This document shows, piece by piece, positions 1-9,202 of a stretch of DNA of 64,000 bases. The position numbers and the translations under genes were made by a program. The stretch lies in assembly GCF_040958095.1 (NCBI RefSeq), contig NC_091214.1:11088722-11152721 (forward strand), read 5' to 3'. Below the pieces are notes generated by a model. It searched no databases and was not told the origin of the DNA. It was given only the letters and a program-made list of their open reading frames with translations. Each line of letters opens with the position of its first letter. Position 1 is the stretch's first letter. This DNA is from Procambarus clarkii (taxonomy: Eukaryota > Arthropoda > Malacostraca > Decapoda > Cambaridae).

Positions 1-2880
1 GAGGGTGGCAGTAGTGGAGGGTGGCAGTAGTGGAGGGTGGTGGTATTGGAGGGTAGTGGTAGTGGAGGGTGGCAGTAGTGGAGGGTGGCAGTAGTGGAGG
101 GTGGTGGTAGTGGAGGGTGGCGGAAGTCGAGGATGGCGGTTGTGGAGGGTGGCAGTAGTGGAGGTTGGCGGTAGTGGAGGGTGGCAGTAGTGGAGGGTGG
201 CAGTAGTGGAGGGTGGTGGTAGTGGAGGGTGGTGGTAGTAGAGTGTGTTGGTAGTGGAGTGTGGTGGTAGTGGAGGGTGGCAGTAGTGGAGGGTAGCAGT
301 AGAAGAGAATGGCAGTAATAAAGGGTAGTGGTAGTGGAGGGTGTCAATAGTAGAGGGTGGTGGTATTGGAGGGTGGCACTTGTGGAGGGTGCTGGTAGTG
401 GAGGGTGGCGATAGTGGAGGGTGGCGGTAGTGGAGAATAGCGGAAGTGGAGGGTGGCGGAAGTGGAGGGTGGCAGTTGTGGAGCTTGGCGGTGGTGGAGG
501 GTGCCGTTAGTGGAGGGTGGCAGTTGTAGAGGATGGCAGTAGTGGAGGGTGGCAGTAGTGGAGGGTGGCAGTAGTGGAGGGTTGCAGTAGCGGAGGGTGG
601 CGGTAGCGAAGGGTGGCAGTAGTGGAGGGTGGATGTATTGGAGGGTGAATGTATTGAAGGGTGGCGGTAGTGGAGGGTGGCGATAGTGGAGGGTGGCGGT
701 AGTGGAGGGTGGCGGTAGTGGAGGGTGGCGGTAGTGGAGGGTGGCGGTAGTGGAAGGTGGCGGTAGTGGAAGGTGGCAGTAGTGGAGGGTGGCGGTAGTG
801 GAGTGTGGCAGTAGTGGAGGGTGGCAGTAGTGCAGGGTGGCAGTAGTGGAGGGTGGCAGTAGTGGAGGGTGGTGGTAGTGGAGGGTGGTGGTAGTGGAGG
901 GTGGTGGTAGTGGAGGGTGGTGGTAGTGGAGGGTGGCAGTAGTGGAGGGTGGCAGTAGTCGATGGTGGCGGTAGTGGAGGGTGGCGGTGATGGAGGGTAG
1001 CAGTAGTGGAGGGTGGTGGTATTGGAGGGTGGCAGTAGTGGAGGGTGGCAGTAGTCGATGGTGGCGGTAGTGGAGGGTGGCGGTGATGGAGGGTGGCAGT
1101 AGTCGAGGGTGGTGGTGTTGGAGGGTGGCACTTGTGGAGGGTGGCAGTAGTGGAGGGTGGCGGTAGTGGAGGGTGGCGGTAGTGGTGGGTAGCAGTAGTG
1201 CAGGGTGGCAGTAGTGGAGGGTGGCGGTAGTGGAGGGTGGCGGTGGTGGAGGGTGGTGGTACTGGTGGGTAGCAGTAGTGCAGGGTGGCGGTAGTGGAGG
1301 GTGGCGGTGGTGGAGTGTGGCAGTAGTGGAGTGTGGCGGTAGTGGAGGGTGGTGGTAGTGGAGGGTGGCGGTACTGGTGGGTAGCAGTAGTGCAGGGTGG
1401 CGGTAGTGGAGGGTGGCGGTGGTGGAGTGTGGCGGTAGTGGAGGGTGGCGGTAGTGGAGGGTGGCGGTAGTGGATGGTGGCGGTAGTGGAAGGTGGCAGT
1501 AGTGGAGGGTGGCTGTACTGGTGGGTAGCAGTAGTGCAGGGTGGCAGTCGTGGAGGGTGGCAGTAGTGGAGGGTGGCAGTAGTGGAGGGTGGCAGTAGTG
1601 GAGGGTGGCGGTGGTGGAGTGTGGCAGTAGTGGAGGGTGGCAGTAGTGGAGGTTGGCAGTAGTGGAGGGTGGCTGTAGTGGAGGGTGGCTGTAGTGGAGG
1701 GTGGCAGAAGTAGAAAGTGGCGGTAGTTGAGGGTGGTGGTAGGGAAGGGTGGTGAAAGTGGGGGGGTGGCAGTAGTGGTGGGTGGCAGTAGTGGAGGGTG
1801 GCAGTATTGGAGAGTAGCAGTAGTGGAGGGTGGCAGTAGTATAATGTGTCAGTAGTGGAGGGTGGCTGTATTGGAGGGTGGCAGTAGTGGAGGGTGCTGG
1901 TAGTGGAGGGTGGCACTTGTGGAGGGTGGCAGTAGTGGAGGGTGGTGGTAGTGGAGGGTGGCAGTAGTGGAGGGTGGCGGTAGTGGAGGGTGGCGGTATT
2001 GGAGGGTGGCAGTAGTGGAGGATGGCAGAAATGGAGGGTGGTGGTATTGGAGGGTGGCACTTGTGGAGGGTGGCAGTAGTGGAGGGTGGCGGTGGTGGAG
2101 GGTGGCGGTGGTGGAGGGTGGCGGTACTGGTGGGTAGCAGTAGTGAAGGGTGGCAGTAGTGGAGGGTGGCGGTAGTGGAGGGTGGCGGTAGTGGAGGGTG
2201 GCAGTGGTGGAGTGTGGCAGTAGTGGAGTGTGGCGGTAGTGGAGGGTGGAGGGTGACGGTAGTGGAGGGTGGCGGTAGTGGAGGGTGGCAGAAGTAGAAA
2301 GTGGCGGTAGTTGAGGGTGGTGGTAGGGAAGGGTGGTGAAAGTGGGGGGGGGTGGCAGTAGTGGTGGGTGGCAGTAGTGGAGGGTGGCAGTAGTATAGTG
2401 TGTCAGTAGTGGAGGGTGGCTGTATTGGAGGGTGGCAGTAGTGGAGGGTGGCAGTAGTGGAGGGTGGTGGAAGTGGAGGGTGGCGGTAGTGGAGGGTGGC
2501 GGTAGTGGAGGGTGGCAGGAGTGGAGGGTGCTGGTAGTGGATGGTGGCAGTAGTGAAAGGTAGCAGTAGTGGAGGGTGGAGGTTGTGGAGGATGGCGGTA
2601 GTGGATGGTGGCAGTAGTGGAGGGTGGCGTTAGTGCAGGGTGGCAGTAGTGGAGGGTGGTGGTAGTAGAGGGCGGCAGTAGTCGAGGATGGCGGTAGTGG
2701 AGGTTGGCAGTAGTGGGGGGTTGAGGTAGTGAAGGGTGCCATTAGTGGAGGGTGGCTTAGTGGAGGGTTCTGATAGTAGAGGATGGCAGTAGTGGAGGGT
2801 GGCAGTAGAAGAGAATGGCGGAAGTGGAGGGTGACAGTAGTGGAGCATGGCGGTAGTGGAGGGTGGCAGTAGTGGAGGTT
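1..2880. repeat. 16-bp G-rich minisatellite, segment A
   Basis: Head-to-tail units close to GAGGGTGGCAGTAGTG, with variants such as GGTGGTAGTGGAG, GGCGGTAGTGGAG and GGCGATAGTGGAG. The + strand has almost no C outside the GGC of the unit. Because 48 bp is both three units and 16 codons, the minus strand stays open in all frames for long stretches (PPSTTATLHYCH-like peptides); these are repeat artefacts and not genes. The array runs off the left edge of the window and stops at the Polinton target duplication GAGGTT (2875-2880). Confidence 0.97.
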
Positions 2881-3784
2881 AGTAGTAGGGATGGCTCCAC
2901 ACAGGTGATATTTTTTTTCAGGTCAAATATCCCGCGTGTGAGCCAGGGTTTTCAGGTAAATTTAGAATATCACCTGTGTGGAGCCATGGTTTTCAGGTTC
3001 CAATATCATCTGTGTGAGCCAGGGTTTTCAGGTAAATTTGTCAGTCACAGATTTTAGAAGTTGTTAAAGTTCTTATGGTGAAAATAATTTCCGAGACTTA
3101 GAAGTTTGTTAAGGCCTTATGGGAGAAATTCAAATAACGTGTGTAGCACTTTAGGGCTTCCAGGAGAACTCTACGGACATATTTTACATGTTTTCAACTT
3201 ACAAAATCGTTTATGTAAGCCTTAGTTATTCATATAAATTTAGAAAATCACCTGTGTAAGTCAGGGTTTTCAAGTCTCGTACATCACACCCCCCTCCCTC
3301 CCCCCTTACCTCGCAATCTGTCGCGTCACCTTTATTTACTTTGCGCCCAGCCAGCCAGTCGGCTCTTAATCTTATCTTATCTTATCCGTAATATCTGGAC
3401 CGTCCCTCCTCTCTCTCTCTCTCCCTCCTCTCTCTCTCTCCTCTTCATATTATTCCCTCTTCCTATTTTCGGACATACTATATTTTATTCCTTTTTCATT
3501 AACCAGTCAGTTTTATACAAATCAACCGAAGCATCTCAATGTAACCTTTAATACTGAAAACTGCCTCAGAGACTATCTAAGCTGGCCCCAGCTACCTTCC
3601 CCAGGCTATCTGCCCGAGGCAATCATCACCTGATTATCTGCCCCAGACATCTACCAGTCATTGTCGGCGTTCGCCACCGTAATAATTTATATATATATAT
3701 ATACATTAAGCGTTAATAAAACTTATTTATTTATTTATAATTTATTTAGTCATCTAATTCATAGTTTACACAATTTATAATAAA
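2881..3784 (+). repeat. Left terminal inverted repeat of Polinton copy 1
   Basis: About 904 bp, matching the reverse complement of 15552-16451 until the sequences part after ...CACAATTTATAATAAA. The outer 200 bp hold several copies of a subterminal motif, CCTGTGTGAGCCAGGGTTTT followed by CAGGT, near 2895, 2937, 2968 and 3008, with a weaker copy near 3252. Further in are a C-rich stretch, tandem CTTATC (GATA-like) motifs, a CT microsatellite and an AT microsatellite. No gene is visible. Confidence 0.93.
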
Positions 3785-3984
3785 CGACTCATTTAGCCCG
3801 AAGTTCTAAGAAGCTCGCTCCTCAATCCGCTTGTATAATATCCGTCCTATTCACTCTTCATCTCTGTAAATAAAGAATAACAGTTTCAGATAGCGTTTAC
3901 ACATGTACAATATCTATCAGACACATAAAACCTCGAAACAAATGTACTCACCATTTTCCGTTAGATAATTTGTTATAGCCTCAT
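3785..3984 (-). other. 3' untranslated stretch after the protease, with an 88-nt intron-like segment (3864-3951)
   Basis: Read on the minus strand, the sequence just past the protease stop has AATG|GTGAGTAC (donor, GT at 3951-3950) and 88 nt later a pyrimidine-rich TTATTTACAG acceptor ending at 3864. Both sites are close to consensus. Splicing here would not alter the protease. It would either remove a 3'-UTR intron or belong to a transcript whose coding part I do not recognise. A short frame overlapping the protease end continues across the junction for only a few codons, so I do not call a gene. Confidence 0.45.
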
Positions 3985-4542
3985 TCAGCCAGTCGTCTCC
4001 AAGCACATTTTCCAACAAATATCGCTCTTATCATAACACAGCGTTTCATAGCAGCTCGGCATATTTTTAAATAAAGCATAAGATAGCCTCATTACGTTCC
4101 TATCATTCTGCATATATTCTCCATAAGTAAAACTAGTTTCAAATAGCTTTATTGCAGTTTTTAGATCCTTGTTTGAAAGATGGTAACAGAAAAACATCGC
4201 ATATAGCCCGCATACGTAAGTATTTAAACTCTGAAGTCTCTCTGTAAACGTGTATACATCACAGTCTTTATAATAATTTAAAAACTCCGAAATATATGGC
4301 GAATACACATTTATTCCATATGAATCGAGTATAACTATTTTCCGTTTAGATTTATATACAGCAATCCAGTGACCCATTACTTCCTTAGAGTCCCTTCCTA
4401 AGGTATTTATTATAAACATAATCGGTCTGTCCCGTATTTGCTTCATTATTCTATATATATCCGTCGCTAAATAGCATCCAATATATTTAGCTTTACTACC
4501 TTTCATATCGTTCAATGCCGTATTAATTTGTTTGCAGTTCAT
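3985..4542 (-). CDS. Adenain-like cysteine protease (maturation protease)
   Basis: A 185-aa protein with the order of catalytic residues found in adenovirus protease and the Ulp1-like fold: GHW with His58, LDSYG with Asp73, Gln104 in ERLQ, and Cys111 in YVCGLYAMF. In Polintons and adenoviruses this enzyme cuts capsid and core precursors during virion maturation. A likely substrate is the neighbouring 131-aa protein, which has two sites of the adenain type. The ATG overlaps the stop of the major capsid gene as ATGA (4539-4542), so the two genes share a transcript or are translationally coupled. Length is typical for the family. Its counterpart in copy 2 lies beyond the window. Confidence 0.9.
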   Translation of the reverse strand: MNCKQINTALNDMKGSKAKYIGCYLATDIYRIMKQIRDRPIMFIINTLGRDSKEVMGHWIAVYKSKRKIVILDSYGINVYSPYISEFLNYYKDCDVYTFTERLQSLNTYVCGLYAMFFCYHLSNKDLKTAIKLFETSFTYGEYMQNDRNVMRLSYALFKNMPSCYETLCYDKSDICWKMCLETTG

Positions 4543-5891
4543 GCTCTTGTATCACACACAACTCGCCTATCGGAATAAATTCTCAATACTCCCGTTGTAA
4601 TTCCAAATAAAATAATAACTTTATTTGATTTCGCTGGAACAGCAAATTCTAATGTAATTCTCAGGTTGCCCGAAGCCTCTATAGGAAGGGTATCTCTCAA
4701 TTCCTCAGGCGTTAGTCTAAATGCCAGTAATGTTCTTCCTTTTATAAATGAATTATATGTCAAGGTATTGCAAGCATTAAAGCCTACTGTATTTTGAGTC
4801 TCGTAGTATAGTTTCGAACATTTATTCGGGAATTTGCAAGTTATATTAAATAAGTTTGTCCCATCACGTGTAATATATACATTAGATAAATCGCAGTGAT
4901 CGAAATAAAGTGGATTAAGTGTATACGCTCCTGATATTGCTTCCATATCCATCATCATAATAAATAATTTATCTGGGATAATGCTCCCCCATGGCTGGTC
5001 AATACTTAATCTCTGCTGCCCATTACCAAGAATGAACGTCTTGTGGAGTGTCTTATCAAACGTATATGTAACTGGCGTATTTTGTTCAGCCAGAGCTCTA
5101 TTAATAGCCTCCAATCCAGATGCAAATGGAGTTATCCGATCAATCCACATTCTAGCTAGTTTTATGTTAAACTTATATCCAGATTCAATACTGTTTATAA
5201 CCCACGGATCACTGTTAAGTTCTAATCTCAAACGAATATCAATTCCATCCAAAAGATATTCGCTCAAAGTTGTAATGTCCAATAGCAGTTTAAAGCAACA
5301 ATTTACTCCCTCAGTTTTTAACTTTACAAATCTAGATTTAAGGTCTTCTGAGGCATTCTTAAAATAATCTACATCATATTTTTCAGGGAAAACATCATTA
5401 TAGAAATACGTCAGTTCTTTAAATCTTTCAGCTTTACATTCAGAAAGCGTCGTCATTAGCTTTACATATGATAAATATGAAAATAGTGAATTAGTTTCCA
5501 CCACTTGCTCATTTAAATAAACAGTTACAGCTTTAAACATTGTCTGGGACAAACCATTGACTATTGATGCATTTTTAATATCCGCTAAAGCCGTAATTCC
5601 GTCAGGTCCCGTTAATTCAACCATCAGTTCTAGCGTCAAGCTCGAAAGATCAATAAATTGCCCCTTAACTCCCGGGATACGGAATTCAATATAAGAGTCT
5701 TTAAATTTATTGTTAATACTTGAATTCACAGGTAAAATATCCTGTGTCTGTCTTGAAAATATCGTACTTTCAACCATTCTATGCGGATTAACTTTAGGAA
5801 AGCCATCGCTTATAGCAGCTGTATAATTTTCTAAAGGAACTTGCAATGCTGCACTAGGAGCATTTACACTCATCATGTCCGCGTCTAGCAT
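4539..5891 (-). CDS. Major capsid protein (double jelly-roll, hexon-like)
   Basis: A 450-aa protein without membrane segments, rich in beta-strand-like alternation. It begins MLDADMMSVNAPSAA and near the end has FIKGRTLLAFRLTPEE (382-397) followed by GNLRITLEFA (408-417). This pairing of a G-[RY]-T-L-x-A-F-x-L-T-P segment and a G-N-L-R segment is characteristic of Polinton/adintovirus major capsid proteins. Position between the pVI/pX-like gene and the protease is the usual capsid block. The stop overlaps the protease start. Assignment rests on motif recall and gene order, and a structure search would settle it. Confidence 0.85.
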   Translation of the reverse strand: MLDADMMSVNAPSAALQVPLENYTAAISDGFPKVNPHRMVESTIFSRQTQDILPVNSSINNKFKDSYIEFRIPGVKGQFIDLSSLTLELMVELTGPDGITALADIKNASIVNGLSQTMFKAVTVYLNEQVVETNSLFSYLSYVKLMTTLSECKAERFKELTYFYNDVFPEKYDVDYFKNASEDLKSRFVKLKTEGVNCCFKLLLDITTLSEYLLDGIDIRLRLELNSDPWVINSIESGYKFNIKLARMWIDRITPFASGLEAINRALAEQNTPVTYTFDKTLHKTFILGNGQQRLSIDQPWGSIIPDKLFIMMMDMEAISGAYTLNPLYFDHCDLSNVYITRDGTNLFNITCKFPNKCSKLYYETQNTVGFNACNTLTYNSFIKGRTLLAFRLTPEELRDTLPIEASGNLRITLEFAVPAKSNKVIILFGITTGVLRIYSDRRVVCDTRA

Positions 5892-5906
5892 ACAACTAGT
5901 ACTGTT

Positions 5907-6302
5907 TTATGAAAACACGTCTTTATATCTATCCATTTTCGTTATATAGGCAGGTCTTTTCGTTTTTCTTTTCGTTATTCGGCCACCTGCTAACAATTTA
6001 GGACCTATACTTTTCAATGTTTCCATACCGCGTTTTCTAATTGAATCTTTCAAAGTACCTTGACCAGCATTTATATCCTGCAAAACATTCTGTCCCATTG
6101 TCAATGCAGCTGGCATAATAGTTTTTAATAGGAAAGGAGTTGCTCTACGAGCTAGACCAGTTAAGAAACTTAATATTCCACCACCTCTTAAATGTCTTCT
6201 ATCAAAAACAGTAATATCGCCCAGTGCTCCACCTCTCTTCCCTCGAGGAGCGATAAATCGCCCTACCTCGTCAACAGACAGCGGTACAAACCCGACCCTC
6301 AT
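5907..6302 (-). CDS. pVI/pX-like small core or membrane-active protein
   Basis: A 131-aa basic protein from the ATG at 6302; an upstream TTG at 6317 gives five more residues but is unlikely in a eukaryotic element. In the numbering that includes those five residues, a glycine-rich HLRGGG (42-47) precedes an amphipathic stretch (ILSFLTGLARRATPFLLK), then a segment like TMGQNVLQDI and a very basic tail. Two sites fit the adenain cleavage rule (M/I/L)-x-G-G|x: LRGG|G at 43-47 and LAGG|R at 109-113. Such proteins sit beside the major capsid gene in Polintons and resemble adenovirus pVI/pX, which are cut by the viral protease. The gene begins 47 nt after the penton stop and ends 15 nt before the MCP start. 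Confidence 0.75.
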   Translation of the reverse strand: MRVGFVPLSVDEVGRFIAPRGKRGGALGDITVFDRRHLRGGGILSFLTGLARRATPFLLKTIMPAALTMGQNVLQDINAGQGTLKDSIRKRGMETLKSIGPKLLAGGRITKRKTKRPAYITKMDRYKDVFS

Positions 6303-6349
6303 GTTTAAACAGGCCAAGAGAGAATGATAAACTCCCTCTACTCATGCCA

Positions 6350-7255
6350 TTATATATCAACGGGTCTAATATGTAATACAGCAATCGTACATCCATCCTT
6401 TTCAAAATATACAGGCTCCCCATCTTGATCTGTTAATCTAATACTGATGCCATCAATATTAGTCGTATTTAAAGGTTTATATAATTTCCTGTGTGTTACA
6501 TTACTTTGAAACGAAACAACATCCAAGATATTTACAATCTGATTACCAAACATGGTGGGCTGCACCTTATCACAATATACACACAAGAAATCTATACGGC
6601 CTCCTGGCCTAGGATGATAATAGCAAGTATCTTGTACAAATAACCTGTTATTAGGTGGCTTATTCATAATAAAAATATCATAGGCTTTACCTACTTCAGC
6701 TCCAATAACTTTACATATATTTCGACCGAAAGATAAAGAAATTCGAACAACTAATTTTCCATCCTTTGTAATAAATAATTTTAACAACTTCTCACTAAAT
6801 GCTGCATTAAACTTAATTCGATTAATACTCGAATCATATTTCATATAAACGTCCCCATGATCTGGGAAATTATAATTAAGTACGGGTCCTATAAAACTCA
6901 GTGAACCTTTTGAAAATATAGTAGAAATTTCTCTATTTAAAATAGTCGTTAGCTCTATGCAATTATCACTGGCTAAAATATCCGACTTTAAATTGAAAGA
7001 TGTATTCACCGTACTCAAATCAGATAAACTTTTATTAGACACTAGAAGTTGAACTGAAATAAAACTTTCCGGGTCATTCCCCCTAACAGCGAAATAAGAT
7101 GGAGGCAGGAATATATTCTTCAGGCACACTTCATAAGCTTTATTCGGGTCTAAAGGCAGCTGATTATGTAATCTATTTTCAAAAGCATTGGGAGCATTGT
7201 TTTTAAATACATCAGTATCAGAGTTACTCGCTGCATATATAACGTAACTATCCAT
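6350..7255 (-). CDS. Penton-like minor capsid protein (single jelly-roll)
   Basis: A 301-aa protein. Its N-terminal half has LPLDPNKAYEVCLKNIFLPP (33-52) and its C-terminal half CVYCDKVQPTMFGNQI (225-240) and VLHIRP near the end. The order 'L..kyeVaL..i..P', 'vyCD.v.p...G....iLdvV', 'Y.pl....i..I.i...d..g..v.F' and 'LHIRP' is the pattern I know from Polinton/adintovirus penton proteins, which occupy capsid vertices. It is separated from the upstream 150-aa gene only by a 42-nt intron-like sequence whose acceptor lies 2 nt before the ATG. No membrane segment or signal peptide is seen. Confidence 0.82.
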   Translation of the reverse strand: MDSYVIYAASNSDTDVFKNNAPNAFENRLHNQLPLDPNKAYEVCLKNIFLPPSYFAVRGNDPESFISVQLLVSNKSLSDLSTVNTSFNLKSDILASDNCIELTTILNREISTIFSKGSLSFIGPVLNYNFPDHGDVYMKYDSSINRIKFNAAFSEKLLKLFITKDGKLVVRISLSFGRNICKVIGAEVGKAYDIFIMNKPPNNRLFVQDTCYYHPRPGGRIDFLCVYCDKVQPTMFGNQIVNILDVVSFQSNVTHRKLYKPLNTTNIDGISIRLTDQDGEPVYFEKDGCTIAVLHIRPVDI

Positions 7256-7256
7256 C

Positions 7257-7298
7257 CTGTAGACTAATAGTAAATGATAAAAATAAACAGAAACTCAC
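7257..7298 (-). other. 42-nt intron-like spacer between p150 and penton
   Basis: On the minus strand the p150 stop reads TAAG|GTGAGTTTC and the spacer ends ATTAGTCTACAG|GATGG, where ATG is the penton start. Donor and acceptor are both near consensus and a TACTATT branch-like element lies just upstream. The same sequence occurs in copy 2 (62429-62470). At 42 nt it is very short for an animal intron, so the sites may instead serve separately, the acceptor for penton mRNA and the donor for an upstream leader. Confidence 0.5.
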
Positions 7299-7299
7299 C

Positions 7300-7752
7300 T
7301 TAATATGATATCCAGGTAGACTCTCCTTCATCTACAGCCTTGATCTTCCTCTTCAAACTTGGAGGAGAAAACACTTGATTTTTCGCATCTACATTTCTAA
7401 ATAAATTCTTAGGTGTAGATGTCAAAGAGTAGAACAACTTTGCAATTGGCAGTTTATCTTCTGGGAATAACAATTTCGGAGTGCACATCCTGCCTATAAC
7501 GTCATCAACAATATTGAGCCCCGTAACTGGCGATGTAATGTTCCCTTCCTCATCCCACTTTACAAGTCCAGTTGTATTAAAATAATTTAACAAGGAGACA
7601 GCAAAATCATAATCCTTAAGCTTTAATCTTAAGTCTATCAAGTGTTGTATAACAGGATTTGTTCTCACTGTCATCGTAGGCTTCTCAACACTTACTGCCG
7701 TAGGCTTCTGTTGATCAATAGCTTTTCGTGGTACAAGATAGAATTCTTTCAT
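7300..7752 (-). CDS. KEFYLVP-motif capsid-associated protein (p150)
   Basis: A 150-aa protein starting MKEFYLVPRKA. A middle segment WDEEGNI...GLNIVDDVIGRM (66-89) and a later LTSTPKNLFRN (110-120) match the pattern of a conserved Polinton protein that starts with K-x-[FY]-x-L-V-P and has W-x-x-x-G-x-I...SNI-x-D-L and L-x-x-x-P-x-x-L-x-x-N blocks. Its function is not established. The C-terminus has a basic SLKRKIK stretch that could act as a nuclear signal. The ATG overlaps the stop of p113 by one base (TAATG). Confidence 0.7.
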   Translation of the reverse strand: MKEFYLVPRKAIDQQKPTAVSVEKPTMTVRTNPVIQHLIDLRLKLKDYDFAVSLLNYFNTTGLVKWDEEGNITSPVTGLNIVDDVIGRMCTPKLLFPEDKLPIAKLFYSLTSTPKNLFRNVDAKNQVFSPPSLKRKIKAVDEGESTWISY

Positions 7753-8093
7753 TATTCCTTATTAAATAGCCTTGAAATGAAATTTATAGCTATGGGAAGT
7801 AAAATGCCCAATAAATTACCTCCTCTTTTACTTGTTAATATGTCTTTCTTGAGTGAAATAGCTTTCTTCTTACAGGCTAATGTATGGAGTAGAGCTCTAT
7901 ATTTAGAAAGTCTCTTTAAAATAGGCTTCCCAACTTCAATTTTATTTTTTAAGAAATTATTAAATATTTCTGATAAGCAAAGTATATGTTCCTTTTTAAG
8001 AGTCTTAATTAACTTTTTCCTAGAATTATAACCTAATCTAGCTAATAGTTCAATAAATCCACGATACTTGCTAACTAAGGGCTGCTTCTTCAT
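7752..8093 (-). CDS. Conserved small basic Polinton protein with hydrophobic tail (p113)
   Basis: A 113-aa lysine-rich protein. It has an ILCLSEIFNNFLKNKI segment (37-52), a KRLSKYRALLHTLACKKKAI segment (60-79), then KRGGNLLGILLPIAINFI (89-106). Many animal Polintons encode a protein with this order: a helical 'L.E...N.L.g...l' part, a basic 'K.Kr.r..lr.La' part and a 'GG.L..ll.P' hydrophobic end. The role is unknown; a core or membrane-contact function is possible. Its ATG overlaps the integrase stop as ATGA (8090-8093). Confidence 0.72.
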   Translation of the reverse strand: MKKQPLVSKYRGFIELLARLGYNSRKKLIKTLKKEHILCLSEIFNNFLKNKIEVGKPILKRLSKYRALLHTLACKKKAISLKKDILTSKRGGNLLGILLPIAINFISRLFNKE

Positions 8094-9202
8094 AGTTTCT
8101 TCACGTCATCTGAATTCACCCACTGATCAAATGAACTGTCGTAACCGACGTATCTAACTTTATATAAAGTAGTATTACCAACTTTACGTTTACTTATAAT
8201 TCTCTCAATTTCAAATGTATCTGACAAGTAGGTGGGAGTCAACTCCTCTCTATAAAATCCGCCTTCTATAAGTCTATTATTTAAGTCCTTTAGATAATAT
8301 AAAGGCACGGGTTGTTTAGTATCAGTTTGAGCAATTGTAAATATTTCCTTAGTGTTCTGTTGATGAAAACCTCTTTTGAACTTTGAAATACGATTAGATA
8401 AGGCAAGCCGTACTGTATCTCCTACAGACAGATGATTACTGATGCGTGGCTTAGTCTGCTGCTCTCCTTTATACATGAGCTTAAACTGCCTAGTCACATC
8501 TCGAGGCAAAGATAAAGCATGTACATCAATAGGTATTTTCCCCTTTAATCCTCTATGTGGTGTTCTATTATACGTTTTAACCATATCAGGTAAAACATTT
8601 ATATAGGTTAAGGTGTTATAAGCCGTTAAATATTTATATATCTTAGTTTTCAATGTTCTTATAAATCTCTCTGCAATGCTGGCTTTAGTTTCCTGAGAAA
8701 ATACACTGTACAGATCAATGTTTTTACTGTCTAACAATCGTTTCATATATTTATTATAGAATTCACCGCCCTTATCAGTGTTAAGCTTCCTTACACCTTT
8801 TGATGAAGGTAAGTCCAGAACAGCTTTCATGGCTTCACTTACACTCTGACCTGATTTAGTGGATAGTGGAACTACATGTGCAAACCTTGAAAATATATCA
8901 ACACAAACTAATAAATATTTAATATCATTGTTGTGCTTAGCTAACAATGTCATATCAGCCAAGTCACTGGTAAAGGAAGCTTTAGGTCTAGGTGCTAAGA
9001 TACGTCTTCGTTTAAATTTACGTTTTTTTAATAGATGTAAGGTATAAGCATTAGACGTTTTTAAATAGTCTTTCACATCTTTTATAGTTATTTCAGGGAT
9101 TGTTTTCTTTGCAGCCTTATACAATTTTAAAACGCCACCAAACCCACCTATGGACTTGGGGTCATTGTATATCTTATTAAGAGCTTGTGTAATGTTCACC
9201 AT
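8090..9202 (-). CDS. Retroviral-type DDE integrase with C-terminal chromodomain
   Basis: A 370-aa integrase. The catalytic core shows SDLADM (79-84, first Asp), VCVDIFSRFAHVVPL, NTDKGGEF with Asp143, and AERFIRTLK with Glu178, a D-D-x34-E spacing. A basic linker KKRKFKRRR precedes the core. The last 40 residues, with LYKVRYVGYDSSFDQWV, form a chromodomain-like module that may guide target choice. A clear HHCC zinc module is not seen at the N-terminus. The enzyme would join element ends to host DNA and produce the 6-bp duplication observed. The start overlaps the end of the ATPase gene by 7 nt. Confidence 0.94.
   Translation of the reverse strand: MVNITQALNKIYNDPKSIGGFGGVLKLYKAAKKTIPEITIKDVKDYLKTSNAYTLHLLKKRKFKRRRILAPRPKASFTSDLADMTLLAKHNNDIKYLLVCVDIFSRFAHVVPLSTKSGQSVSEAMKAVLDLPSSKGVRKLNTDKGGEFYNKYMKRLLDSKNIDLYSVFSQETKASIAERFIRTLKTKIYKYLTAYNTLTYINVLPDMVKTYNRTPHRGLKGKIPIDVHALSLPRDVTRQFKLMYKGEQQTKPRISNHLSVGDTVRLALSNRISKFKRGFHQQNTKEIFTIAQTDTKQPVPLYYLKDLNNRLIEGGFYREELTPTYLSDTFEIERIISKRKVGNTTLYKVRYVGYDSSFDQWVNSDDVKKL

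Noticed and set aside
1..2880. CRISPR-like array
   Set aside because: No spacers: units are contiguous 16-bp repeats, and the window is eukaryotic.
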